DNA of 64,000 nucleotides, from positions 1,550,001-1,614,000 of the forward strand of contig NZ_JAJEJV010000004.1 of the NCBI RefSeq assembly GCF_021390675.1, read 5' to 3'. Below the pieces are notes generated by a model. It did not search any database. It worked only from the letters and a program-made list of their open reading frames with translations, and was not told the DNA's origin. Made by a program: the position numbers and the translations under genes. Shown in pieces: positions 17,783 to 26,795 of the stretch (its first letter is position 1; each line of letters begins with the position of its first letter). Source of the DNA: Dyella sp. 2HG41-7. GTDB taxonomy: Bacteria; Pseudomonadota; Gammaproteobacteria; Xanthomonadales; Rhodanobacteraceae.

Positions 17783-18109
17783 ATGAGTATTTCGATTACC
17801 CCCGCCGCCAACCAACGCATGCGTCAGTTCCTGGCCCAATCGCCAGCCGCTGCGGGCGTGCGCTTTGGCGTGAAGCGCACTGGCTGCTCCGGCTTCGCCT
17901 ACGTGGTGGATTTGGCCGAGACCGCCGACGCCGACGATCAGACCTTCCAGATCGATGGCGTGCCGGTGATCGTGGACACCAAAAGCCTGCCGATGGTCGA
18001 CGGTACGGTGATCGATTTTCAGCGCCAGGGCCTCAACGCCAGCTTCGTGTTTCACAACCCCAACGCCACCGGCGAATGCGGGTGCGGCGAGAGCTTCACG
18101 GTCAGCTGA
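17783..18109 (+). CDS. iscA: A-type iron-sulfur carrier, IscA/SufA family
   Basis: A 108-residue A-type carrier that delivers Fe-S clusters to apoproteins. The three invariant cysteines are present: one in KRTGCSGFAYVV and two in ECGCGESF near the C-terminus. The sequence KSLPMVDGTVIDF is closer to IscA/SufA than to ErpA. The start at 17783 gives the family length; an upstream in-frame ATG at 17750 adds 11 non-conserved residues. It diverges from asnS across a 130-bp gap containing GATAAT near 17712, a possible -10. sufE lies 25 kb away in the window. Confidence 0.88.
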   Translation: MSISITPAANQRMRQFLAQSPAAAGVRFGVKRTGCSGFAYVVDLAETADADDQTFQIDGVPVIVDTKSLPMVDGTVIDFQRQGLNASFVFHNPNATGECGCGESFTVS

Positions 18110-18209
18110 AGCCGGTCTTTCCGGCTCCCTAAACCAATGCTATTCAGATCAGCTAGTTGCGCTGACTGATTGATCCCGCTTACACTTCCGCTTCTGTCTT
18201 CGCCAAACA

Positions 18210-18274
18210 GGTGCGGACAGTCCCTTGCCTCACCGCATCGGCGGGAGGCTGCGATGGCCCGTAAGGGTCGCACC
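18210..18274 (+). promoter_or_regulatory. Structured 5' leader of rpsF, candidate S6:S18 autoregulatory RNA
   Basis: Nested complementary segments lie in the rpsF untranslated region: outer GGTGCG/CGCACC (18210-15 / 18269-74), CCCTT/AAGGG (18222-26 / 18263-67), and an inner hairpin GCCTC-A-CCGC/GCGG-GAGGC (18227-18249) with an ATCG loop and one bulged A. The order fits a long imperfect stem just upstream of the AAGGAG of rpsF. An RNA motif bound by the S6:S18 dimer is known from this position in many bacteria. The fold here is drawn by hand and not aligned to the known motif. Confidence 0.55.
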
Positions 18275-18291
18275 CATAAGGAGTTTCTCCA

Positions 18292-18717
18292 ATGACCTTG
18301 CGTCATTACGAAGTTGTATTCCTGGTCCATCCGGATCAGAGCGAACAGGTTCCGGCGATGATCGAGCGTTACAAGGCGCTGATCACGGCCGACGGCGGCA
18401 AGATCCACCGCCTGGAAGACTGGGGCCGCCGTCAGTTGGCGTACCCGATCGTGAACCTGGCCAAGGCTCACTACGTCATGCTCAACATCGAAGTGAATCA
18501 GACCGCGTTGAACGAATTGGAGTCGGGCTTCCGCTTCAACGACGCCGTGCTGCGTCATCTCGTCATCAAGCGCGACGAGGCCGACACCGAGCAGTCCTTC
18601 ATCCTTAAGAGCAAGGAAAAGGACGACGCGAAGTCTTCCCGCCGCCGTGACGACGACGATGGCGACGACCGCCGCGTAGGTCGCGCCGATAGCGACGACG
18701 TCGATAACGAAGACTGA
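18292..18717 (+). CDS. rpsF: 30S ribosomal protein S6
   Basis: A 141-residue S6 protein: the ferredoxin-like fold begins [20 protein letters not shown] and contains the S18-contact segment [15 protein letters not shown]. The C-terminal 35 residues are a highly charged, acidic/basic tail ([15 protein letters not shown]), longer than in E. coli before processing. In E. coli this end receives extra glutamates through RimK. AAGGAG precedes the start. First gene of rpsF-rpsR-rplI, with the structured leader upstream. Confidence 0.97.
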   Translation: MTLRHYEVVFLVHPDQSEQVPAMIERYKALITADGGKIHRLEDWGRRQLAYPIVNLAKAHYVMLNIEVNQTALNELESGFRFNDAVLRHLVIKRDEADTEQSFILKSKEKDDAKSSRRRDDDDGDDRRVGRADSDDVDNED

Positions 18718-18734
18718 TCCAGGAGCCCAGACCC

Positions 18735-18965
18735 ATGTCCAAGTTCTTCCGCCGCCGCAAGTTCTGCCGCTTTACGGCCGAAAACGTCAAAGAGATCGAC
18801 TACAAGGATCTCAACACGCTGCGCCAGTACATCACTGAGAACGGCAAGATCGTTCCCAGCCGCATCACCGGCACCAAGGCTCGCTACCAGCGTCAGCTGG
18901 CCACGGCCATCAAGCGCGCCCGCTTCCTGGCGCTGCTGCCGTACACCGACAACCACGACGTCTAA
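18735..18965 (+). CDS. rpsR: 30S ribosomal protein S18
   Basis: A 76-residue basic protein with the family signature ([20 protein letters not shown], then [20 protein letters not shown]). It binds S6 and the 16S central domain in the small subunit. It starts 17 bp after rpsF, with an AGGAG before the ATG, and is expected to be co-transcribed and co-regulated with it. Confidence 0.98.
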   Translation: MSKFFRRRKFCRFTAENVKEIDYKDLNTLRQYITENGKIVPSRITGTKARYQRQLATAIKRARFLALLPYTDNHDV

Positions 18966-19009
18966 TCGCGTCGCGGGTTCTTCTCCAAAAAGGGAAGAAC
19001 AAGCTTCAA

Positions 19010-19044
19010 CCTTCTCTCCATCGCGAAATCGATTGGAGAGAAGG
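19010..19044. other. Stable hairpin between rpsR and rplI
   Basis: A perfect 11-bp stem (CCTTCTCTCCA / TGGAGAGAAGG), extendable by TCG/CGA around a single bulge, occupies the middle of the 149-bp gap between rpsR and rplI. There is no T-run, so it is not an obvious terminator. It may be an RNA processing or stabilising element that sets the ratio of L9 to S6/S18, or a chance repeat. Confidence 0.6.
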
Positions 19045-19114
19045 CGCAACACTTCGGACAACCGTCCACGGCTGCATCGGGCCACACCGGTGCTAACGAA
19101 TTGAGGAACAACCC

Positions 19115-19564
19115 ATGGAACTTATCCTTCTTGAGAAGGTGCGCAACCTCGGCAACCTCGGCGACAAGGTCAAGGTGAAGCCGGGCTACGGCCGCAACTA
19201 CCTGCTGCCGCAGGGCAAGGCCGTGCGCGTGAACGCCGACAACCTCGCCGCGTTCGAAGCTCGCCGCGCCGAATACGAAGCCAAGGCCAACAAGCTGTTC
19301 TCCGACGCCGAAGCGCGCAAGAACAAGCTGACCGACGTGACGGTGACCATCGCCGCCAACGCCAGCCCCGAAGGCAAGCTGTATGGTTCGGTCGGTCCGC
19401 GCGAGATCGCCGACGCACTGCAGGCTGCCGGTCACGACATCCACAAGGGTGAAGTGATTCAGGGCGAAGGCCCGATCCGCCACATCGGCGAATTCGACGT
19501 CGTGATCAGCATGCACGCCGACGTGCAGGGCTCGGTCAAGGTGATCGTGGTCGGCGAAAAGTAA
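19115..19564 (+). CDS. rplI: 50S ribosomal protein L9
   Basis: A 149-residue L9: the N-terminal rRNA-binding domain has the signature [20 protein letters not shown] and YLLPQGKA, a long helix connects (about 45-75), and the C-terminal domain ends in [18 protein letters not shown]. Length equals E. coli L9. AGGA precedes the ATG. A strong terminator follows 23 bp after the stop, ending the ribosomal protein operon before dnaB. Confidence 0.97.
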   Translation: MELILLEKVRNLGNLGDKVKVKPGYGRNYLLPQGKAVRVNADNLAAFEARRAEYEAKANKLFSDAEARKNKLTDVTVTIAANASPEGKLYGSVGPREIADALQAAGHDIHKGEVIQGEGPIRHIGEFDVVISMHADVQGSVKVIVVGEK

Positions 19565-19587
19565 GCCGATCCGCCATCTGGCATCAG

Positions 19588-19619
19588 AAAACGGGCGCCG
19601 CAGGGCGCTCGTTTTTTTT
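19588..19619 (+). terminator. Intrinsic terminator after rplI
   Basis: Stem AACGGGCGCC / GGCGCTCGTT (one G-U pair) followed by eight T; it separates rplI from the dnaB promoter region. Confidence 0.88.
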
Positions 19620-19638
19620 GGGGACGAAGCGCTTTCGC

Positions 19639-19668
19639 TTATCCCCAATACATCACAGCTTATCCACA
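19639..19668 (+). promoter_or_regulatory. Two DnaA-box-like sites upstream of dnaB
   Basis: TTATCCACA at 19660-19668 is an exact match to the high-affinity DnaA box, and TTATCCCCA at 19639-19647 differs at one base. Both have the same orientation, 21 bp apart, about 100-130 bp upstream of the dnaB start and downstream of the rplI terminator. They could let DnaA act at the dnaB promoter. A chance occurrence of a 9-mer in 64 kb is not excluded, but the pairing and position are suggestive. Confidence 0.55.
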
Positions 19669-19765
19669 GACTTATTGTCTCGAACTGTGAGACGCCGCCG
19701 CGTATCCTCCTGGTTCGTGTCTGCCTGCGTGGCTTTGCGCGATTTCCTTGCTACAGGGAAGGTCC

Positions 19766-21163
<1,398 letters not shown>

Positions 21164-21306
21164 GCCGGTGTTGCCCGCGCATTGCCATATTCTTGCCCCG
21201 ATCCGGGGCGCGGCCATCGATAACCTAAGCGCTGTGCCCACGGGGCGAACGCGCTCTGGGCGCGCTTCCCTTTGCATGATTCGGCCAACTTCACTCTAAT
21301 CGGGCT

Positions 21307-22395
21307 ATGAGCAGAACGACGGTTGCCACCATCCATCTCGGCGCGCTGCGCCACAATCTTGCGCGCATCCGCGAGATGGCCGCTCCTGCGAAAGTCATGG
21401 CGGTGGTCAAAGCCGATGCCTACGGACACGGCCTGGAACGCGTCGCGCGTGCGATGGATGGCGCCGCCGATGCGTTTGCTGTGGCGTCGATGGGCGATGG
21501 TTTGCGCTTGCGCGCGGCGGGTCATCGTCAGCGCATCGTCGTGCTGTCCGGTCCCGATCAGGCCGGCGATATCTCCGAAATGCAGCGCCTTGGACTGGAC
21601 GCAGCCATCCATCACGAAAGTCAGCTGCGATGGTTGTCCGAGGCGTCGCCAACACGCGGGCGCTTGCGTGTTTGGCTAAAAGTCGACAGCGGCATGCATC
21701 GACTTGGTTTTGCGCCTGAGCGTGCCGCGGCGGTACATGCGCAACTCGCGACGATGCCGGGTATCGATCCGGACATCGGCCTGATGACGCATTTCGCCGA
21801 ATCGGAAGTTTTCGATGGCGATCGAACGCGTCTGCAAATCGAGCGTTTTCAAGCGGCGACACGCGATCTTTCTGGCCCGCGTTCGCTTTCCAATTCTGCC
21901 GCGGTGTTGGGTTGGCCCGATGCCCGCGGCGATTGGGTGCGTACCGGAGGTTTGCTGTATGGCCTCTCAGTGGTGGATGGCAAAAGCGGCGCCGACTTCG
22001 GTTTTCGTGCGGCGATGACGCTCTCCACACGCTTGATCGCCATCAATCACATCAAACGGGGTGAACGCATCGGCTACAACGGCTTGTGGGAATGCCCCGA
22101 AGACATGCCCGTCGGCGTGGCGGCGGTGGGTTACGGCGACGGTTATCCGCGCAGCGCGGCAGCCGGCACGCCGGTGCTGGTTGGCGATCGGCTCGTGCCG
22201 CTGGTTGGCCGCGTATCGATGGATCTGATTACCTTGGATCTGCGCGATGCGCCGAACGTCAAAGTGGGCGATCGCGTGACCTTGTGGGGAGCGGAGTTGC
22301 CCGTGGAGATCGTCGCGGCGCAATCGGGCACGATTAGCTACGACCTGACATGCGGCATGACGCGTCGCGTACTGTTCGTCGAGGATGATCAGTAA
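21307..22395 (+). CDS. alr: Alanine racemase
   Basis: A 362-residue PLP enzyme that makes D-alanine for peptidoglycan. The PLP-binding lysine is in AVVKADAYGHG near residue 38; the opposing catalytic Tyr is in the RIGYNGLWEC region near residue 256. GYGDGYPR and GRVSMDLITLD are the usual C-terminal domain signatures. Length matches Alr/DadX. It stands 143 bp after dnaB and 69 bp before radA. A D-amino-acid dehydrogenase-like gene lies 12 kb upstream, but not in a dad operon, so this is likely the biosynthetic enzyme. Confidence 0.96.
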   Translation: MSRTTVATIHLGALRHNLARIREMAAPAKVMAVVKADAYGHGLERVARAMDGAADAFAVASMGDGLRLRAAGHRQRIVVLSGPDQAGDISEMQRLGLDAAIHHESQLRWLSEASPTRGRLRVWLKVDSGMHRLGFAPERAAAVHAQLATMPGIDPDIGLMTHFAESEVFDGDRTRLQIERFQAATRDLSGPRSLSNSAAVLGWPDARGDWVRTGGLLYGLSVVDGKSGADFGFRAAMTLSTRLIAINHIKRGERIGYNGLWECPEDMPVGVAAVGYGDGYPRSAAAGTPVLVGDRLVPLVGRVSMDLITLDLRDAPNVKVGDRVTLWGAELPVEIVAAQSGTISYDLTCGMTRRVLFVEDDQ

Positions 22396-22464
22396 CGTCA
22401 CGTCTCGCGGCGTGCGACCGCTGCACGTTAAGCTCCGTCTATCGATTCCACGCGTGTAACTCTC

Positions 22465-23844
22465 ATGGCCAAAGCCAAGACCGCCTACGTTTGCGCCGAC
22501 TGCGGCGCCGAGCACAACAAGTGGCAGGGCCAGTGCGTGGAATGCGGGGCGTGGAACACGCTTTCGGAATTCGTGGTGCAACCGGCGCAAAAATCCATCG
22601 CCGCCGCAAGACAGAGCGGTTATGCGGGCGCAGCTAATAGCGTGCCGCGCGTCACGCCGCTTACGGAAGTTCTCGTTACAGCCGAATCGCGCACGCTGAC
22701 GGGTATCGGCGAATTGGACCGCGTACTTGGCGGCGGTCTGGTCGACGGCTCGGTGGTCTTGATCGGCGGCGATCCCGGCATCGGCAAATCGACCTTGCTG
22801 CTGCAGATGCTGGGCAAGCTCGGCGAAAAACTTTCCAGTGTGTACGTCACCGGCGAAGAATCGTTGGCGCAAGTCGCGGCGCGAGCTCAGCGACTCGATC
22901 TCCCGCTGCAACCGCTGCATGCACTGGCCGAAACCGGTATCGAGCGCATTCTCGATCAAGTGGCTGCGACGCGGCCTCGCGTGCTGGTGATCGACTCCAT
23001 TCAAACGATCTGGACCGAGCTGCTGACGGCGGCGCCCGGTTCGGTGAGCCAGGTGCGCGAATCGGCGGCCAAGTTGACGCGCTTCGCGAAGGAAAGCGGA
23101 ACATCCGTTTTCCTCGTCGGTCACGTCACCAAAGAAGGCGGCATCGCGGGTCCGCGCGTGCTTGAACATATGGTCGACGCCGTGCTGTATTTCGAAGGCG
23201 AGTCCGGCAGCCGTTTTCGAGTGTTGCGCGCGTTCAAGAATCGCTTTGGCGCCGTCAATGAACTCGGTGTATTCGCTATGTCCGAAAAGGGCCTGCGCGA
23301 AGTGCCCAATCCTTCAGCGATTTTTCTTTCCGCGCACAGCGGTCCGACGTCGGGCAGCGCCGTGATGGTGACGCGCGAAGGTACGCGCCCGTTGCTCGTG
23401 GAAGTGCAGGCGCTGGTTGATCAATCATCGTTGGGAAATCCACGACGCGTTGCGCTGGGACTTGAGCAAAATCGTTTGGCCATGTTGCTGGCGGTGCTGC
23501 ATCGACATGGTGGTGTCGCTGCGTACGATCAGGACGTTTTCGTGAACGTCGTCGGCGGCATTCGCGTGCAGGAAACCGCGGCAGATTTGCCGGTGCTGCT
23601 CGCGGTGCTTTCGTCTTTGCGCGATAGGCCGTTGCCGGAAAAAACCATCGCGTTCGGCGAAGTGGGGCTATCTGGCGAAATACGCCCCGTGCCCAATGGC
23701 GACGAGCGCATGAAAGAAGCTGCGCATCACGGGTTTCAACGCGCCATCGTGCCGAAAGCCAACGCGCCGAAGAAGGGAAAGGTGGGCGATATGGAAGTGA
23801 TCGGCGTGGAGCGTTTGTCGCAAGCGATCGACGCCTGCCGCTAA
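22465..23844 (+). CDS. radA: DNA repair protein RadA
   Basis: A 459-residue RecA-like branch-migration ATPase that processes recombination intermediates. Features in order: a C4 zinc finger (CADCGAEHNKWQGQCVECG, residues 9-27), Walker A GGDPGIGKSTL (about 95-105), the RadA-specific KNRFG motif (RAFKNRFGAVNE), and a C-terminal Lon-protease-like domain with no catalytic Ser/Lys dyad apparent. Full family length. Its stop lies 7 bp before the convergent ypjD-like gene, with no room for a separate terminator. Confidence 0.96.
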   Translation: MAKAKTAYVCADCGAEHNKWQGQCVECGAWNTLSEFVVQPAQKSIAAARQSGYAGAANSVPRVTPLTEVLVTAESRTLTGIGELDRVLGGGLVDGSVVLIGGDPGIGKSTLLLQMLGKLGEKLSSVYVTGEESLAQVAARAQRLDLPLQPLHALAETGIERILDQVAATRPRVLVIDSIQTIWTELLTAAPGSVSQVRESAAKLTRFAKESGTSVFLVGHVTKEGGIAGPRVLEHMVDAVLYFEGESGSRFRVLRAFKNRFGAVNELGVFAMSEKGLREVPNPSAIFLSAHSGPTSGSAVMVTREGTRPLLVEVQALVDQSSLGNPRRVALGLEQNRLAMLLAVLHRHGGVAAYDQDVFVNVVGGIRVQETAADLPVLLAVLSSLRDRPLPEKTIAFGEVGLSGEIRPVPNGDERMKEAAHHGFQRAIVPKANAPKKGKVGDMEVIGVERLSQAIDACR

Positions 23845-23851
23845 AAGCTTT

Positions 23852-24661
23852 TCAATCCACCGCGCGGTGCAAGATCACTTCCAGCACAAACTTCGAACCG
23901 AAGAACGCCAGCACCAACACGCTCATGCCGATCAGCGTGAGATTGACCGCGCTGCGCCCGCGCCAGCCGTGGCGCCAGCGACCGTAGAGCAGGGCGCCGA
24001 ATACCAGCCACGCGATAATCGACAGCACTGTTTTATGCACAAGATGCTGGCCGAACAGGTTGTCCACGAACAGAATGCCCGTAAGCAACGTCAACGTGAG
24101 CAGCGCGAAACCGGCGCCGATCAAACGGAAAAGCAAAGATTCGGTCAGCGTAAGCGGCGGCAGCGCGCTCAACCACGGACCCAATTGACGATGCCGCAAT
24201 GCGCGCTCCTGGATAGCGAGCAGGATGGCCATCGCCGCTGCAATCGACAACACGCCGAACGCCAGTAGCGCCACGGTCACGTGCAGTTTGATGTGCCAAT
24301 CCATCGTGATGGGCGCGGTGGGCGGCGCAAGAAAGCTATCGACAAACAACAGCAAGGCGCTAAGCGGAAAAACGATCACGCCAAGCGCTGCTACCGGGCG
24401 GGTGAGATTTACGGCCAACGTCAGCGCCGACACCATGCACGCCACCAACGACAGCGCCGCGAAGAAATGCAGATCCAGTGCGCCGCGATGCGTGGCCAGC
24501 AACCACGTCGCATGCGCGAGCACAGCAACCGTGGCGATCGCCAACGCCGGGCGCGCGTATTTGGCCGGCGCAATCGCATTGCCGCCAAACAGCGGACGCG
24601 TCACCAACCCGCTGGCGAGCAGGTAGCAAACGATGGCGAAGATGGACAGGGCGGGCAGCAT
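23852..24661 (-). CDS. ypjD: YpjD/CcsA-like inner-membrane protein (cytochrome c assembly family)
   Basis: A 269-residue protein with about eight membrane helices and family segments MDWHIKLHVTVALLAFG and LFGQHLVHKTVLSIIAW, which place conserved His residues (HIKLH, HLVHK) at membrane edges as in the CcmC/CcsA haem-handling family. Those proteins move haem, but E. coli YpjD (CorE) has been linked to divalent-cation export, so the role is open. The start at 24661 (MLPALSIF) removes a polar extension. In enterobacteria it is divergent from ffh; here an ArsR-SdpI-hydrolase module lies between them. Confidence 0.8.
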   Translation of the reverse strand: MLPALSIFAIVCYLLASGLVTRPLFGGNAIAPAKYARPALAIATVAVLAHATWLLATHRGALDLHFFAALSLVACMVSALTLAVNLTRPVAALGVIVFPLSALLLFVDSFLAPPTAPITMDWHIKLHVTVALLAFGVLSIAAAMAILLAIQERALRHRQLGPWLSALPPLTLTESLLFRLIGAGFALLTLTLLTGILFVDNLFGQHLVHKTVLSIIAWLVFGALLYGRWRHGWRGRSAVNLTLIGMSVLVLAFFGSKFVLEVILHRAVD

Positions 24662-24723
24662 GGCGTGCAAGTGTGGCACAGGCCGGGTAGGGGGTGAACG
24701 CGGCAAATCGACCGGCACTTGCA

Positions 24724-24747
24724 ATATTTAGAAAAATATCTAAATAT
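24724..24747. promoter_or_regulatory. Palindromic operator upstream of the arsR-type gene
   Basis: A perfect 9-bp inverted repeat, ATATTTAGA and TCTAAATAT, separated by 6 nt. It is extremely AT-rich against its surroundings and lies 29 bp upstream of the ArsR-family start. This is the expected place and symmetry for an autoregulatory ArsR/SdpR-type operator. A partial repeat (ATCTATCTAT) follows. Confidence 0.78.
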
Positions 24748-24775
24748 CTATCTATCCAAAGGAACTGACCCCGTG

Positions 24776-25063
24776 ATGAAGCAGCAAGCCGTCTTTCGAG
24801 CACTCGCCGATCCAACGCGTCGCGCCATCCTCAAGCAATTGCAGAGCGGGCCGATGAGCGCGGGCGAAATTGGCGAGGCCTTCGACATCACCGGCGCTTC
24901 GCTGTCGCACCACTTCACCGTGCTTAAGCACGCCGATCTGGTTCGTACGGAGCGGCGCGGTCAATTCATTGTGTATTCGCTCAACAGCACCGTGATGGAA
25001 GACCTGACCCGCATGGTGCTCGATCTGTTTCCAGCCGCCGGGACGCGAGGAGGTAAACGATGA
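24776..25063 (+). CDS. ArsR-family repressor, SdpR-like
   Basis: A 95-residue winged-helix protein: RALADPTRRAILKQLQSG, GEIGEAFDITGASLSHHFTVLK (recognition helix) and RRGQFIVYSLN are typical of ArsR proteins. No metal-binding cysteine pair (ELCVCDL type) is present, which points to the SdpR/autorepressor group. Its TGA overlaps the ATG of the SdpI-like gene (ATGA), the same order as sdpR-sdpI in Bacillus. An in-frame GTG one codon upstream (24773) is an alternative start, closer to the AAGGA. The palindrome at 24724-24747 is the likely operator. Confidence 0.88.
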   Translation: MKQQAVFRALADPTRRAILKQLQSGPMSAGEIGEAFDITGASLSHHFTVLKHADLVRTERRGQFIVYSLNSTVMEDLTRMVLDLFPAAGTRGGKR

Positions 25064-25707
25064 CACCCGTACGCACGCTCTTGTTATCCACGCTTTTTCT
25101 AGTGGTTTTGCTCGCCGCATTCCTGTGGCTGTATCCGCATATGCCGGCGCGCGTTCCCACGCATTGGAACGCGCAAGGTCAGATCAACGGCTATATGTCG
25201 CCGCAATGGGCGGTCGGCACGCCGATGATCATCATCGCTCTGATTGCCGTGTTGGCCGTGTTGTTGCCAGTCATTTCGCCGCGCGGCTACGACATAAAAC
25301 CGTTTGTCGCGGTGTACAGCACCATCATGTTGGCGACGCAAGTGGTCGTACTTGTCGCCGGATTGGGCGTCTTATTGAACGCGGCCGGTCATACGGTGCG
25401 GATGCCTTTGGTAGGCATGCTCGCGGCGGGCGCGTTGCTCATGGTGATGGGCAATTACATGGGAAAATTGCGCAAAAACTTCTTCATCGGCATCCGCACG
25501 CCGTGGACGCTCGCTAGCGACGCGGTGTGGGAGCGCACGCATCGCATGGGCGGATGGCTTTTCATGTTGGCCGGACTGGCGATGGTCGCCATGGCGTTCG
25601 CGGGCAGCTCACTCACGTTGCTGATTGTGGTGGTCGCATCGATCGTTCTTATCCCGCCCGCGTACTCGTATGTCGTGTACAGGCGTATCGAAAAGAAAAA
25701 CCCATGA
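25060..25707 (+). CDS. sdpI: SdpI-family membrane protein
   Basis: A 215-residue protein with six hydrophobic segments. The N-terminal DUF1648-like part contains ARVPTHWNAQGQINGY, and the C-terminal SdpI part contains GNYMGKLRKNFFIGIRTPWTL. In Bacillus, SdpI gives immunity to the SDP toxin and sequesters its repressor SdpR at the membrane. No toxin genes are seen here, so immunity to a self-made toxin is not supported; signalling to the neighbouring repressor is plausible. Its stop overlaps an ATG at 25704 that is in frame with the hydrolase gene. Confidence 0.87.
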   Translation: MTPVRTLLLSTLFLVVLLAAFLWLYPHMPARVPTHWNAQGQINGYMSPQWAVGTPMIIIALIAVLAVLLPVISPRGYDIKPFVAVYSTIMLATQVVVLVAGLGVLLNAAGHTVRMPLVGMLAAGALLMVMGNYMGKLRKNFFIGIRTPWTLASDAVWERTHRMGGWLFMLAGLAMVAMAFAGSSLTLLIVVVASIVLIPPAYSYVVYRRIEKKNP

Positions 25708-25721
25708 CCAAGGAGCGAATC

Positions 25722-26738
25722 ATGTCGAAGTTCAATTGGATGATGTGTGCGGTCGCAATCGGTGTGGCGAGTGTTTTCGCTACGTCTGCAACGGAGCTGA
25801 ACATGGCAACGAATTCATCAGCAAGCTTCGCGTCGCGCGACATGGAAATCCCGTCGCCACTCGGCCCGTTGCCGGCGACATTGACCCTGCCTAAAGGCGC
25901 GGGGCCCTTTCCGGTGGTATTGCTGGTAGCCGGCTCCGGTCCCAATGACCGCGATGAGACCATCGGTCCGAACAAGCCGTTCCTTGATGTGGCGCAGGGA
26001 TTGGCCGCCGAGGGCATCGCGTCGCTTCGCTACGACAAACGCACGCGTGTCTATGGCAAGGAAATCGTCGGCAAGTCGATCACGGTGGATGACGAAGTGA
26101 CCGACGATGCGTTGACTGCGTTGCATGCGCTCGGCCAGCAACCTGCTATCGATTCGCATCGTGTGTTCGTCGTCGGCCACAGCTTGGGCGCGGTGATGGC
26201 GCCGCGCATCGGTCAGCGCGATCCGCAGTTGGCTGGAATCGTTTTGATGTCCGCTGCCGCAAAGTTCGACATGGATACGATCATTCGGCAGGCACGGTAT
26301 ATCGGTGCGCAGCAAGGAGCGTCGCCGGAATTGCTGAACGAAAAACTCGCGCCGCTCGTGCAGGCGCGCGACACGCTCGCGCACGCGGACGCCAAGCATC
26401 CGCCGTCCGGCGATTTCTTTCATGCGCCAGCCAGTTATTGGTTGAGCCTGCGCGACTACGATCCGGTTGCGACGGCGCAGGGATTGCATCAGCCGATGCT
26501 GATCATGCAAGGCACGAACGACTATCAAGTCACGCCGAAGGACGATTTCAGTCGTTGGCAAGCCGCCTTTGCGCACGATCCGCGCGTGAAGTTGGTCGAA
26601 TACCCGGGGCTGGGCCATATCTACATGCAGGCGGGGAATCCGCCGTCGCCCGCCGACTACGCCAAGGCGGGACACGTCGATGAGCGGGTCATTCACGACA
26701 TGGCGGCGTGGATCAAGGCACAACCGGCGTCCCGCTAA
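25722..26738 (+). CDS. Secreted alpha/beta hydrolase
   Basis: A 338-residue hydrolase with an N-terminal hydrophobic signal (MSKFNWMMCAVAIGVASVFA). The nucleophile elbow is VVGHSLGAV (Ser near residue 156); an oxyanion stretch is VAGSGPNDRDE; acid and His are likely DYQVTPKDD and GLGHIYMQ. The fold is that of prolyl-oligopeptidase/dienelactone-hydrolase-like enzymes, often annotated as peptidases or esterases; substrate unknown. The ATG at 25722 is chosen for its AAGGAG 6 nt upstream; one at 25704 overlaps the SdpI stop. It ends the arsR-sdpI-hydrolase operon, 57 bp before ffh. Confidence 0.82.
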   Translation: MSKFNWMMCAVAIGVASVFATSATELNMATNSSASFASRDMEIPSPLGPLPATLTLPKGAGPFPVVLLVAGSGPNDRDETIGPNKPFLDVAQGLAAEGIASLRYDKRTRVYGKEIVGKSITVDDEVTDDALTALHALGQQPAIDSHRVFVVGHSLGAVMAPRIGQRDPQLAGIVLMSAAAKFDMDTIIRQARYIGAQQGASPELLNEKLAPLVQARDTLAHADAKHPPSGDFFHAPASYWLSLRDYDPVATAQGLHQPMLIMQGTNDYQVTPKDDFSRWQAAFAHDPRVKLVEYPGLGHIYMQAGNPPSPADYAKAGHVDERVIHDMAAWIKAQPASR

Positions 26739-26795
26739 GCCAAGGGGCGGGTCTGGTATATTTGTCAGTCCAATTGCTTTATCCATGTCGCCGCC

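Noticed and set aside
24776-26738. Toxin-immunity (SDP-type) system
   Set aside because: SdpR-like and SdpI-like proteins are present, but no toxin precursor or processing genes are seen within the module.
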